Below are positions 56,959 to 64,000 of a stretch of 64,000 nucleotides of DNA, piece by piece. The position numbers were made by a program, and so were the translations under genes. A model generated the notes under the pieces. The model did no database searches. It was given only the letters and a program-made list of their open reading frames with translations, and had not been told where the DNA came from. Source of the DNA: Corynebacterium kefirresidentii (GTDB lineage: Bacteria; Actinomycetota; Actinomycetes; Mycobacteriales; Mycobacteriaceae); contig NGUZ01000001.1 of assembly GCA_002154655.1 (NCBI GenBank), positions 62,001-126,000 on the forward strand, in the 5' to 3' direction. Position 1 is the first letter of the stretch. Each line of letters begins with the position of its first letter.

Positions 56959-58417
56959 GCACGCCTTCAAATATCCACTGAATGGCAAACCATGCCACCA
57001 CGATCATCCCGATGACCCAGAACCAGTTGTAGAGCTGGTGATTACCATCGCCGGAGAAAGAGACGCCGATAAACAGGGCCACGCCGGAGGCGAATTTAAT
57101 AAGCCATAATGGCGGCCGGAAGGTGCCCATCAGGGTAAAGATGGAGGCGTAATACCACGGCAAGGTCACGGCATTGAAGACAAAGGCGACCTGGTAGGCG
57201 GCCGCGGTGCCCATGACAGCGTCGCGGTCGTCCTTGCGGCATAGCCACCACACCGCCACCAGTCCGATGAGCATGCAGGCCATTGCGATACTGCGCAAGA
57301 CAGCCAGGATGGCGTTATAGGAAGCATCCGGCATAAAGATTTGCACGGCGGGGAAGATTACATCAGTGGCTAGGGTTGGCCCCGCAAGCGGGTTGATCAC
57401 CTTGGAATTGCCGCTTACCTGAGACAACCAGCCCCAAGACGTTCCCGAAATCCATGTGATGAGGGCTACCGCAGCGATGATTTCTACCAGCGCAATAAGG
57501 CCAGAAAGCACAAAGACGGATAGGGATCGCCACTTGCTAGAGCCTTTGGGCGCGTAGTAGTGAAGCATCATCCATACAATGAAAGGTGCCGCAATGACGG
57601 CAGTGGCCTTCATCGCCACTGCAGTGCCTACGAGGAGGAGGGCGGCGTGGAAATGCCTGTTCAAAGCTGCTAGCAGCCCGATAGATACGAGACCCACCAT
57701 GAGAGATTCATTGTGCATGCCGCCGATGAGGTGCAAGATAATGACTGGGTTTGCCACGCCGAGCCACAAAGCTACCGCCGGATCAGCGCCGAGTTTCGAA
57801 GCGATGCGGGGGATAGACCAAGCGATGGTGATAAAACCTAATAGGGAAAGAACCTTATACGCGGCGACACCTGCGGTGACGTTGTCACCCACCAAGCCAG
57901 TGACCAATTCACCTATCCATAAATGAAGGGGGCCATAGGGCGTGGTGGTATTGCGCCAGTCCTGGGAAACCTCAAGAAGGAAGGGGCCTGGATTGACAGC
58001 AGCACCTTCGGTATAAGGATCGAAGCCGTCGCGGACCATTGCGCCCTGCATGAGATAGGAATAAACATCGCGCGAAGCCAGGGGACCGGCAAATACAAGG
58101 GGAGTGACCCAGGCAAAGAGGATGCGCTGGATATCGCGTAAGCCGCCCTTGGGGCGAGGGTTAGTAAGCTGCGGGCGAATAATGGTGCGCCCAGCGAGTA
58201 CCCAAGCCGCAGCTAAGAGGAAAATGCCCACCCAGTACAGCGCAAGACCGAGATTGCGCCCGTGACCATAAGACAAGAAGCCAATATTTAGCGCCTCGAG
58301 GAGCCCGCCGCGGTTCCGGGTAGCGCCGCCGGAGAATGAGGCAAACAGCAAAATACAGGATGCCGATAACCCCAGTGGTAGCGCGCGCGGAATGGGAAAG
58401 GAGTACGTCTTTGACAC
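56927..58417 (-). CDS. mptA: Alpha-1,6-mannosyltransferase MptA
   Basis: This 496-residue GT-C membrane protein has 12-13 helices. It extends the alpha-1,6 mannan backbone of lipomannan with polyprenyl-phosphate-mannose donors. The catalytic loop between helices has GPLASRDVYSYLMQGAMVRDGFDPYTEGA (the RDVYSY acid region about 112). WLGVANPVIILHLIGGMHNESLMVGL is also typical. Start GTG 58417 has TAGGTT 5 nt upstream inside the idsA stop region. It is downstream of idsA on the same strand. The location next to idsA and pknL matches C. glutamicum. Confidence 0.9.
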   Translation of the reverse strand: MSKTYSFPIPRALPLGLSASCILLFASFSGGATRNRGGLLEALNIGFLSYGHGRNLGLALYWVGIFLLAAAWVLAGRTIIRPQLTNPRPKGGLRDIQRILFAWVTPLVFAGPLASRDVYSYLMQGAMVRDGFDPYTEGAAVNPGPFLLEVSQDWRNTTTPYGPLHLWIGELVTGLVGDNVTAGVAAYKVLSLLGFITIAWSIPRIASKLGADPAVALWLGVANPVIILHLIGGMHNESLMVGLVSIGLLAALNRHFHAALLLVGTAVAMKATAVIAAPFIVWMMLHYYAPKGSSKWRSLSVFVLSGLIALVEIIAAVALITWISGTSWGWLSQVSGNSKVINPLAGPTLATDVIFPAVQIFMPDASYNAILAVLRSIAMACMLIGLVAVWWLCRKDDRDAVMGTAAAYQVAFVFNAVTLPWYYASIFTLMGTFRPPLWLIKFASGVALFIGVSFSGDGNHQLYNWFWVIGMIVVAWFAIQWIFEGVPKKRQPEHAG

Positions 58418-58425
58418 GGTAAAAC

Positions 58426-59511
58426 CTACTTGTGGCGAGCCGTGGCCTTGATTGCCAACTGCTCTAGGGTTTCGGTTACCGCGGGATCTACTCGTGCGGC
58501 GCGCAGGTGCTGCAAACCGGATTGCGTCAGTGCTTCGATGCGGCGCTCAATCTCTTCCGGTGCGCCCGAATCAGCGATAATCTGCGCTAAGCGCGATAGC
58601 TCCTGGGGATCTGAGGTGTGACCGATGAGCTTGCGTAGGGTGGCCGCAGCCTGCGGGTCGGATTCATCCGCGCGACGAAGCGCTAGCGCCAAAAGCTCGG
58701 TGCGTTTTCCTTCGCGCAGATCATCACCGGCAGGTTTGCCGGTTACGGCGGGATCGCCAAAGACACCCAATTGATCGTCGCGCAACTGGTAGGCAATGCC
58801 GATATCTTGCCCGTAGCCGCGGAAGGCTGCGATAAGTTCTTCGCTAGCACCGGCAATCGAGGCACCCAAGTGCAATGGGCGTTCAATGGTATAGGCGGCC
58901 GTTTTATAGCGGTTGACGGAATTGGCAAGCTCTACGGATTCAGAACCGGCCGCCTCCAAAGAGATATCTAAAAGTTGTCCGCCAATGACTTCAGTTCGCA
59001 TGCCGCGCCACGCGTTGCGAGCTCGGTGTAAAGCTGCCGCACTAAGACCGGAGTCCTGGAACATGTCCTCCGCATACACCAGCGCTAGATCGCCGACCAA
59101 GATTGCTACGGACGTGCCAAAAAATTCCGGGTCCCCCAAGTATCCCGACTCGCGGTGCAGCTTTTCGACGCCTCGGTGCACCGTAGGATTGCCGCGCCGG
59201 GTATTTGAAGCATCGATAATGTCGTCATGAATGAGCGCACATGCCTGGATAAATTCCAGGGAGGCGGACGCGCGGAGCATGGCCTCCGGGTCTTCTTCTC
59301 CGCGACCAGCAGCGAGGTAGCCTGCCCAGGCATAGGTGGGGCGCACCCGCTTGCCGCCGTCAAGCACGAAGGATTCCAAAAAGCTCACGGCCTTAGTTAC
59401 AGGGGCACCAATTGCGGCCACCTGCTCTCGGCGTTGATCGAGAAAGGTAGCGAGTTCTTCGCGTACCGCACCGGGAATGTCCGCCAGCTCAGGAATATTT
59501 TGCATAGTCAC
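58426..59511 (-). CDS. idsA: Polyprenyl diphosphate synthase (GGPP synthase type)
   Basis: The protein has 361 residues from GTG at 59511 (TATCGT-N7); ATG 59505 is an alternative. The two aspartate-rich motifs are LIHDDIIDAS (FARM, about 97) and QLRDDQLGVFGD (SARM, about 245; the second motif is DDxxG-like rather than DDxxD). GGKRVRPTYAWAGY is the usual KR pair. These enzymes condense IPP with allylic diphosphates to C20 products, needed for carotenoids, menaquinone side chains and mannan lipid carriers. Confidence 0.92.
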   Translation of the reverse strand: MTMQNIPELADIPGAVREELATFLDQRREQVAAIGAPVTKAVSFLESFVLDGGKRVRPTYAWAGYLAAGRGEEDPEAMLRASASLEFIQACALIHDDIIDASNTRRGNPTVHRGVEKLHRESGYLGDPEFFGTSVAILVGDLALVYAEDMFQDSGLSAAALHRARNAWRGMRTEVIGGQLLDISLEAAGSESVELANSVNRYKTAAYTIERPLHLGASIAGASEELIAAFRGYGQDIGIAYQLRDDQLGVFGDPAVTGKPAGDDLREGKRTELLALALRRADESDPQAAATLRKLIGHTSDPQELSRLAQIIADSGAPEEIERRIEALTQSGLQHLRAARVDPAVTETLEQLAIKATARHK

Positions 59512-59555
59512 ATCCCACACGATACCGCCTAGAGCACATAAGAAATAACAGGGGT

Positions 59556-60110
59556 TTACAGCGGCAGCCTAGCGCCCAAGATGGCAAAAGGGCGGGCATC
59601 GGCGGGGTAGAGGTGATTGCGGAGGACATCGAAAAAACCGGCGGACCTATAGAGGCGGAAGGCACCGTTGTCCTCGTTTGGTACTTCAGGCGTGGACAAT
59701 AGGGCATAACGCGCCGGGGCATTCCATAACAATCCCCCTAAGAGCTTTTTACCCAGGCCGTGTCCCTGGTATTGCGGCAATACGTGGATCTCCGCCAATT
59801 CGTAGTAGTTGCGTACGATGTCCCACTGCTCTTCAGTGGGACCGCCTTGCAAACGTAGCCCGCGACGAAGCTCAGCGTCCCACCAGCTATCCGGAGAACC
59901 TAGAAACCCATAGGACACCCCAACGATGCCGTCGTCCTGGGTGGCTATCTGCGCGCTGAATCCAGGGCGCGTCAAGTCACGTCGCCAGCTGGAGATGCGG
60001 CTGTGCACGATGGCGGGGTTGTAGTTCATTGCCTCGATATGGATTTCAACCAATTGAGGGGCCAGTAAGGAAAACTCCGGCGGGGTTAGGCGGCGAATTT
60101 CAAAGCTCAC
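59556..60110 (-). CDS. GNAT family N-acetyltransferase
   Basis: The protein has 184 residues from GTG at 60110, which gives the family-like start MSFEIRRLTPPEF; further upstream codons have no SD. Motif A, the acetyl-CoA site, is AEIHVLPQYQGHGLGKKLLGGLL (R/Q-x-x-G-x-G/A, here QGHGLG). Motif B follows as AFRLYRSAGFFDV. Acceptor unknown; the family includes amino-terminal and small-molecule acetyltransferases. In C. glutamicum the position after idsA is taken by metF, so this is a local difference. Confidence 0.85.
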   Translation of the reverse strand: MSFEIRRLTPPEFSLLAPQLVEIHIEAMNYNPAIVHSRISSWRRDLTRPGFSAQIATQDDGIVGVSYGFLGSPDSWWDAELRRGLRLQGGPTEEQWDIVRNYYELAEIHVLPQYQGHGLGKKLLGGLLWNAPARYALLSTPEVPNEDNGAFRLYRSAGFFDVLRNHLYPADARPFAILGARLPL

Positions 60111-60240
60111 AGTATCTATGACACCAGAAGTCTGGCCCAGAGGCGGACAGTGGGGCGAACTCTGTCTTTCGGACGCGGTGTTAAAAAGTCGAACAATCGG
60201 CCTTATAGAACTTTGTGCGCAGGGTATACCCTTGTCTAAT

Positions 60241-60256
60241 TCGAACAGGTGCACTA
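60241..60256 (+). promoter_or_regulatory. LexA (SOS box)-like site
   Basis: TCGAACAGGTGCACTA resembles the corynebacterial SOS box TCGAACA-NN-TGTTCGA, with mismatches in the second half. A second half site, TCGAACA, lies at 60189-60195. It is about 85-100 bp before the HEPN gene start. Confidence 0.4.
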
Positions 60257-60341
60257 TTCTTAAGGGTGAAATGTCCGGCGGCTTCCTTAGGGTCAATGGG
60301 CAAAACCAACGACGTTATTTATTTAGTTGAGGACAAAGGCA

Positions 60342-60773
60342 ATGGCACAGATTATTTCGGCAACGCGTACCCGTTCTAATGGCCGGGCGGGCGGCAAGCG
60401 AGCGCGGTTCCTCTTTCAGGCTCGAGAATTATTGGATGCCGCACGCGGTTATGCGGCTGAGGGGAGGTTCGATCAAGCTTTAGAGGTGGCGTACCAATCG
60501 GCCCTTCGCACCGCGGGGGCGCGGGTAGCTGCATCGGCGGTGGCTCGACGTCGCCGCCTCCCCTCTAGCGCATGGGACCGGCTAGCGCTCGTAGGTGTGG
60601 AGGAAAAGCGGTGGGCTGAATCTTTTAAGGGCTATTCGCGTACCCGCGCTCGCGTAGCATCGGGCTTGGATGAAGTCCCGGGCGAGGATTTTGTCTACGG
60701 TCTTATGCAGCGTGCTGCACAGTTCTTGGATGAAAGTGAGTTAGAGACTTCTTTTGGCTCTTTTGCTGCGTAG
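60342..60773 (+). CDS. SAV_6107-family HEPN-domain protein
   Basis: This soluble 143-residue helical protein starts at ATG 60342. Basic N-terminus (ISATRTRSNGRAGGKRARFLF), then ARELLDAARGYAAEGRFDQALEVAYQSALRTAGARVAA, the family core (about 26-65). The HEPN RX4-6H ribonuclease motif is not evident. The C-terminal FVYGLMQRAAQFLDESELE is conserved. As I recall, the C. glutamicum equivalent (cg2381) is in the LexA regulon; a LexA-like site lies upstream here. Role unknown, DNA damage response possible. Confidence 0.8.
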   Translation: MAQIISATRTRSNGRAGGKRARFLFQARELLDAARGYAAEGRFDQALEVAYQSALRTAGARVAASAVARRRRLPSSAWDRLALVGVEEKRWAESFKGYSRTRARVASGLDEVPGEDFVYGLMQRAAQFLDESELETSFGSFAA

Positions 60774-60882
60774 TCACTGCGTGGGGGCGCTCACTACCTT
60801 TTAGGGAACATACTGATTATTCTGGGCGTTAGTATAAGTAGAACTATTGCCGCCCGAAGCCCAATCCCTAGTTGGAGGAACA

Positions 60883-61281
60883 GTGTCTCTTTCTGAACAG
60901 GAGCAGCGTACGCTCCGTGAAATTGAGGAATCGTTACTTGCTGATGATCCTAAGTTTGGCGCTTCCGTTTCTGAGCCTGCGTCGTTCGGTGGCTCTGGTG
61001 GCGCGGTAACCCTGCGTGGTGTAGCACTCGTTGTTGTCGGTCTATGCATGCTCATTGGCGGTGTTGCCCTCGCACAACAGAGCCTGTGGTTTATTGCGCT
61101 TTCCATTGCGGGCTTTTTAGTGATGTTTGCCGCTGGTGTGTGGATGCTGCGCGGTGATGGCTCCGGCTACTCGGTGAAGAAGCGTGATTCTGGTGCCCGT
61201 GCAAAGAAGTCTGCCGCCCGTAGGGGCGGAGTCAGCGATAAGCTGGAGGAAAACTTCCGCCGCCGTTTTGAGGGGCGTTAG
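60883..61281 (+). CDS. DUF3040 membrane protein
   Basis: This protein has 132 residues from GTG at 60883, with GGAGG at 5-nt spacing. It begins SLSEQEQRTLREIEESLLADDPKF, the DUF3040 signature. Two transmembrane helices follow (VALVVVGLCMLIGGVALA and LWFIALSIAGFLVMFAAGVWML). The C-terminus is basic (KKRDSGARAKKSAARRGG). It regularly lies just before mraZ in actinobacteria. The function is unknown. Confidence 0.9.
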   Translation: MSLSEQEQRTLREIEESLLADDPKFGASVSEPASFGGSGGAVTLRGVALVVVGLCMLIGGVALAQQSLWFIALSIAGFLVMFAAGVWMLRGDGSGYSVKKRDSGARAKKSAARRGGVSDKLEENFRRRFEGR

Positions 61282-61302
61282 CGCTTCTCATTTTCAAGCT
61301 CA

Positions 61303-61340
61303 CCCCGGTCGACCTAGCAAAGGTTGACCGGGGATTTTTT
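61303..61340 (+). terminator. Terminator after the DUF3040 gene
   Basis: A 13-bp stem starting CCCCGGTCGACCT is followed by ATTTTTTG. Confidence 0.88.
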
Positions 61341-61614
61341 GTATCCAACCAAAAATCCCCACTTTGCCCCACCGGAGAAGCATCCGGTGGGCTGTTGTGG
61401 GGCAGCTTTCCCGTTAGCCCAGTCAAAACGCCTCGATAACACAGGATATGGGGGAGGTGAAGGAATCGGGGCGCATTATATTGGTGTTACGGGTGGGGTG
61501 TAAGGGGTGGCTGTAATGGGCTGTCAAGGCCTTTTAGGGGATTTCTTCCCACCGAAAAAACCGCTATCTAGCTGCAGGAAATTGTGGGCTAACTGAAGGA
61601 CACGCGGCAATAAG

Positions 61615-61648
61615 TGGGTTAGGTGGGGGAAAGTGGGGTAGAGTGGGG
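61615..61648 (+). promoter_or_regulatory. MraZ operator (TGGG repeats)
   Basis: TGGG occurs at 61615, 61624, 61634 and 61644; the last three read TGGGG-N5 with exact 10-bp spacing, the form known for MraZ boxes. It lies about 86 bp before the mraZ start. Confidence 0.8.
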
Positions 61649-61733
61649 CGCAGCGGAGGAAAGAGGGGCTTAAACGTCTCGATTCTGAAGTGAGAGAATC
61701 CGGAGTTTTCGAGTAAGGAAGGTGGATACCGGG

Positions 61734-62168
61734 ATGTTTCTCGGAACCTACACTCCGAAGCTCGATGACAAAGGACGTCTTACGCTTCCGGCAAAGTTTC
61801 GCGATGAACTCGCGGGTGGCCTTATGGTCACCAAGGGGCAGGACCACTCGTTGGCCGTGTACCCACGGGAGGAGTTTGCGGCACGAGCGCGGAAGGCAGC
61901 GGCGGTTTCTCGAACCAACCCAGAAGCACGCGCTTTCATTCGCAACTTGGCAGCAAGTGCGGACGAACAGCGACCGGACGGGCATGGTCGAATCACGTTG
62001 TCCGCGGGGCATCGGGAGTACGCGAACCTGTCCAAGGAATGCGTTGTGGTTGGCTCTGTGGACTTTCTCGAAATTTGGGACGCGGCCGCGTGGGCCGAGT
62101 ACCAGTCGCAAACTGAAGATGCTTATTCGGCCGCAGATGCCGATGACGTACTGGCGGGCTTGCTCTAA
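61734..62168 (+). CDS. mraZ: Transcriptional regulator MraZ
   Basis: This protein has 144 residues from ATG at 61734 giving the canonical [24 protein letters not shown] start. The two SpoVT/AbrB-like halves each hold Dxx[11 protein letters not shown] and DGHGRITLS. MraZ binds TGGG repeats in its own promoter to regulate the dcw cluster. The site is visible upstream. A 92-nt hairpin follows the stop before rsmH. Confidence 0.97.
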   Translation: MFLGTYTPKLDDKGRLTLPAKFRDELAGGLMVTKGQDHSLAVYPREEFAARARKAAAVSRTNPEARAFIRNLAASADEQRPDGHGRITLSAGHREYANLSKECVVVGSVDFLEIWDAAAWAEYQSQTEDAYSAADADDVLAGLL

Positions 62169-62178
62169 GCCTGCACAA

Positions 62179-62270
62179 GAGTGCGTGTAAGGACTCTGTC
62201 CGAGGCGGATGATTCTGGTGTACTTCCCCGATATCAGAAACCTGCCTCGGACAGGGCCCTATACGCACTC
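62179..62270 (+). other. Long near-perfect stem-loop between mraZ and rsmH
   Basis: GAGTGCGTGTA...CTCTGTCCGAGGC pairs with GCCTCGGACAG...TATACGCACTC, with an inner TTCTG/CAGAA helix. About 30 bp pair overall with small bulges. No T-run follows, so it is not a classic terminator. Confidence 0.75.
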
Positions 62271-62326
62271 GCATGCTTTCCACCACTGGAAGTCCGGGAT
62301 TCGAAGAAAGGGGGTTGCGGGGAGAC

Positions 62327-63367
62327 ATGGCTATTGAAAACCTAAATTATGACGTGGCTGATAATCACGGCCATGTGCCTGTCATGCGCGAGCGCATGGC
62401 CGATCTCCTGCGCCCCCAAGTAGAAGCGGCGGGGGATAAAGCCGTGCTTGTTGATGCCACCTTGGGCGCCGGCGGCCACACCCGCTATTTTCTAGAAGCT
62501 TTCCCCAACGTCCGGGTGATTGGCGTAGACCGCGATCGGCAGGCGTTGCGCAACGCAACCGAACGTTTAGCGCCTTATGGAGATCGCTTTATCGGCGTCA
62601 ACGCTCGCTTTAATGAGTTGGGCAGTGCCATTGCGGAAGGCGAGGGCTATAACTTTGATCTGGCCCGCAGCGTTGGCCTTGCCGGAGCCCTCTTTGACCT
62701 TGGCGTTTCTTCAATGCAGCTCGATCAGGCGGATCGCGGATTCGCGTACAAGACGGATGCACCGCTGGATATGCGTATGGATCCCTCGCAGGGGATTACT
62801 GCGGCGGATGTGCTCAACACCTATTCGCACGGTGATTTGGCTCGGATCCTCAAGACCTATGGCGATGAGCGTTTTGCCGGGAAAATTGCCTCGGCTGTAC
62901 TGAAGGAGCGCGATAAGGAGCCTTTTACTAACTCCGCGCGCTTAGTTGAGCTGCTTTACGACGCCATTCCGGCCGCGACCCGGCGTACAGGGGGACACCC
63001 CGCGAAGCGCACCTTTCAAGCCTTGCGCGTCGAGGTCAATCGCGAGTTGGAGGCTATCGAAAATGTGCTGCCGGTTATTACCCAAGCACTATCGGTAGGC
63101 GGCCGTGCCGTATTCATGAGCTACCAGTCCTTGGAAGACCGCATCGTGAAGGCGGCCTTTAAAGAATTGACCACGTCTACAACTCCGGCCGGACTGCCAA
63201 TGGACCTTCCTGGCACCGCGCCGAAGTTCACAATCGTGACGCGAGGCGCGGAAAAGGCCTCCGAAGAGGAGATTGCGGAAAATTCCCGGGCCGCGTCGGT
63301 GCGTGTTCGTGCCATCGAAAGGCTCGAGGGAATGCCAGAATTTCTACCGCCGGGAGGCAGGCCATGA
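62327..63367 (+). CDS. rsmH: 16S rRNA (cytosine1402-N4)-methyltransferase RsmH (MraW)
   Basis: The protein has 346 residues from ATG at 62327; an ATG at 62273 has no SD and falls in the hairpin's distal side. N-terminal [13 protein letters not shown], the SAM-binding [17 protein letters not shown] (about 45), [33 protein letters not shown] (about 124) and [19 protein letters not shown] (about 225) identify it. It methylates C1402 in the decoding centre. Its stop overlaps the ftsL ATG. Confidence 0.96.
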   Translation: MAIENLNYDVADNHGHVPVMRERMADLLRPQVEAAGDKAVLVDATLGAGGHTRYFLEAFPNVRVIGVDRDRQALRNATERLAPYGDRFIGVNARFNELGSAIAEGEGYNFDLARSVGLAGALFDLGVSSMQLDQADRGFAYKTDAPLDMRMDPSQGITAADVLNTYSHGDLARILKTYGDERFAGKIASAVLKERDKEPFTNSARLVELLYDAIPAATRRTGGHPAKRTFQALRVEVNRELEAIENVLPVITQALSVGGRAVFMSYQSLEDRIVKAAFKELTTSTTPAGLPMDLPGTAPKFTIVTRGAEKASEEEIAENSRAASVRVRAIERLEGMPEFLPPGGRP

Positions 63368-64000
63368 GCACAATCCCACGTCGAAACCACCTAAAGACTG
63401 ACAGCCGCGACAGAGAGGCCACTCGCACCATGGGCGCCAGCCGAGACTTCACCACCGGAATCGATACCGGAGCCCCGACGGCGCTGCGTGAGCGTCCCAG
63501 CACGAAGCGTGCCCCGAGCCGCACCCGGGTGCCGCACCGCAGCCGCAGCACGAACCGCCTGGGATCGAAGCAGGTTGTTAGCTTCCGCGGCCGGCAGCTG
63601 CAGCCGCAGACTAAGAAGAGCGGGCTGTTTGCTCGCCTTTCTGTCATCGCGCTTACGCTTCTCATCGTCGGCGTAGCTGTGGCAATGTGGCTGTCCGGTT
63701 TGTCTACCAAACAAACCTTTGCCATCCAGCAGCTCACCGTTCAGGATTCCCAACTGGATAACCAGATTGAAACCCTCAACCGTGATGCAGAAAATCTCAG
63801 CTCATCTGCGGACATTGCGCGCCGTGCGGATGAGATGGGCATGGCCATTCCTAAGCAGCCAGGTATTGCGGAAGTCGGCGGCGATGGAAAGATCGTCGAT
63901 AAGCGCGAAGGCACCCCGGATACGGAAAAGCTTATTGACGTAAACGGAGAACCTATCCGCCCCGGCCAGGCTTCCAGTGACCCGAAGGATACTGAAGGCC
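63364..64000 (+). CDS. ftsL: Cell division protein FtsL-like (3' end outside window)
   Basis: ATG 63364 overlaps the rsmH stop (ATGA). A long basic cytoplasmic N-terminus (about 95 residues, Arg/Thr-rich) is followed by one transmembrane helix ([21 protein letters not shown], about 98-118) and a periplasmic coiled coil ([19 protein letters not shown]). That layout and position between rsmH and ftsI are typical of corynebacterial FtsL, which joins FtsB/FtsQ in the divisome. The frame is open at the window end. Confidence 0.88.
   Translation, partial: MSTIPRRNHLKTDSRDREATRTMGASRDFTTGIDTGAPTALRERPSTKRAPSRTRVPHRSRSTNRLGSKQVVSFRGRQLQPQTKKSGLFARLSVIALTLLIVGVAVAMWLSGLSTKQTFAIQQLTVQDSQLDNQIETLNRDAENLSSSADIARRADEMGMAIPKQPGIAEVGGDGKIVDKREGTPDTEKLIDVNGEPIRPGQASSDPKDTEG

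Larger units (their letters stand above)
61282..61733. promoter_or_regulatory. Region between DUF3040 and mraZ
   Basis: This 452-bp gap holds the DUF3040 terminator, a second inverted repeat GGGGATTTTT/AAAAATCCCC (61330-61360) overlapping it, a third CCCACCGGA/TCCGGTGGG (61368-61391), a TTATATT stretch (about 61476) as a possible -10, and the MraZ box (61624-61648). No ORF is supported. Confidence 0.6.

Overview
The window is chromosomal DNA of a Corynebacterium. This rests on the genes present (mycolata-type envelope genes, cytochrome bc1-aa3 with a di-haem QcrC, PimB', MptA, LtsA-type AsnB, two P60 proteins beside pimB', class II DAHP synthase, PknL/Rv2175c pair, mraZ-rsmH-ftsL) and on gene order, which as I remember it follows the C. 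glutamicum stretch from glnE/glnA2 to the mra/fts cluster. GC content and several gene differences argue against C. glutamicum itself; the species cannot be named. No phage, insertion sequence, CRISPR array, rRNA or tRNA gene was seen. This is core genome, and the unusual signals are mostly regulatory or small-gene features.

Layout. 1-12 kb: a degenerate galactokinase homologue, CYTH/CHAD and DUF2786 proteins, the nitrogen operon glnA2-glnE, small envelope or secreted proteins, an AAA ATPase and an MFS carrier. 12-19 kb: thrC with a 48-residue ORF and a secreted trypsin-like lipoprotein downstream, a Nudix hydrolase, a TDT-family carrier, glnA, and RDD and DUF4191 membrane proteins. 19.7-28.5 kb: a lipoate block on the minus strand, lipA, lipB, gcvH-gcvT-gcvP and aceF (E2 with three lipoyl domains). 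The two lipoate enzymes sit beside their target proteins GcvH and AceF. 29-38.5 kb: thiC under a TPP riboswitch, an orphan structured RNA locus with its own terminator, pncA, pepB, ilvE, a CobT-like protein, DUF3043, erpA and asnB/ltsA.

38.5-45.4 kb: respiratory genes ctaC-ctaF and ctaE-qcrC-qcrA-qcrB, which encode most of the bc1-aa3 supercomplex (ctaD is elsewhere). 45.4-59.5 kb: cell envelope and signalling, with two NlpC/P60 hydrolases, pimB', glk, a PlsC-type acyltransferase, a membrane acyltransferase, a GT87 mannosyltransferase, an exoribonuclease, aroG, pknL with its Rv2175c-like partner, mptA and idsA. PimB', GT87 and MptA all belong to phosphatidylinositol mannoside/lipomannan synthesis, and IdsA makes prenyl diphosphates. 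59.5-64 kb: a GNAT, a HEPN protein with a possible SOS box, DUF3040, then the start of the division cluster mraZ-rsmH-ftsL, cut by the window end.

Main points for follow-up: the orphan RNA at about 31.1-31.25 kb; a 92-nt hairpin between mraZ and rsmH; a galactokinase homologue without its catalytic residues; an acyltransferase whose only sensible start is ATT; a start codon locked in a stem at pncA; and a window-wide TANNNT-N6-8-start pattern pointing to many leaderless mRNAs. All calls come from reading the sequence; no alignment or search was run.
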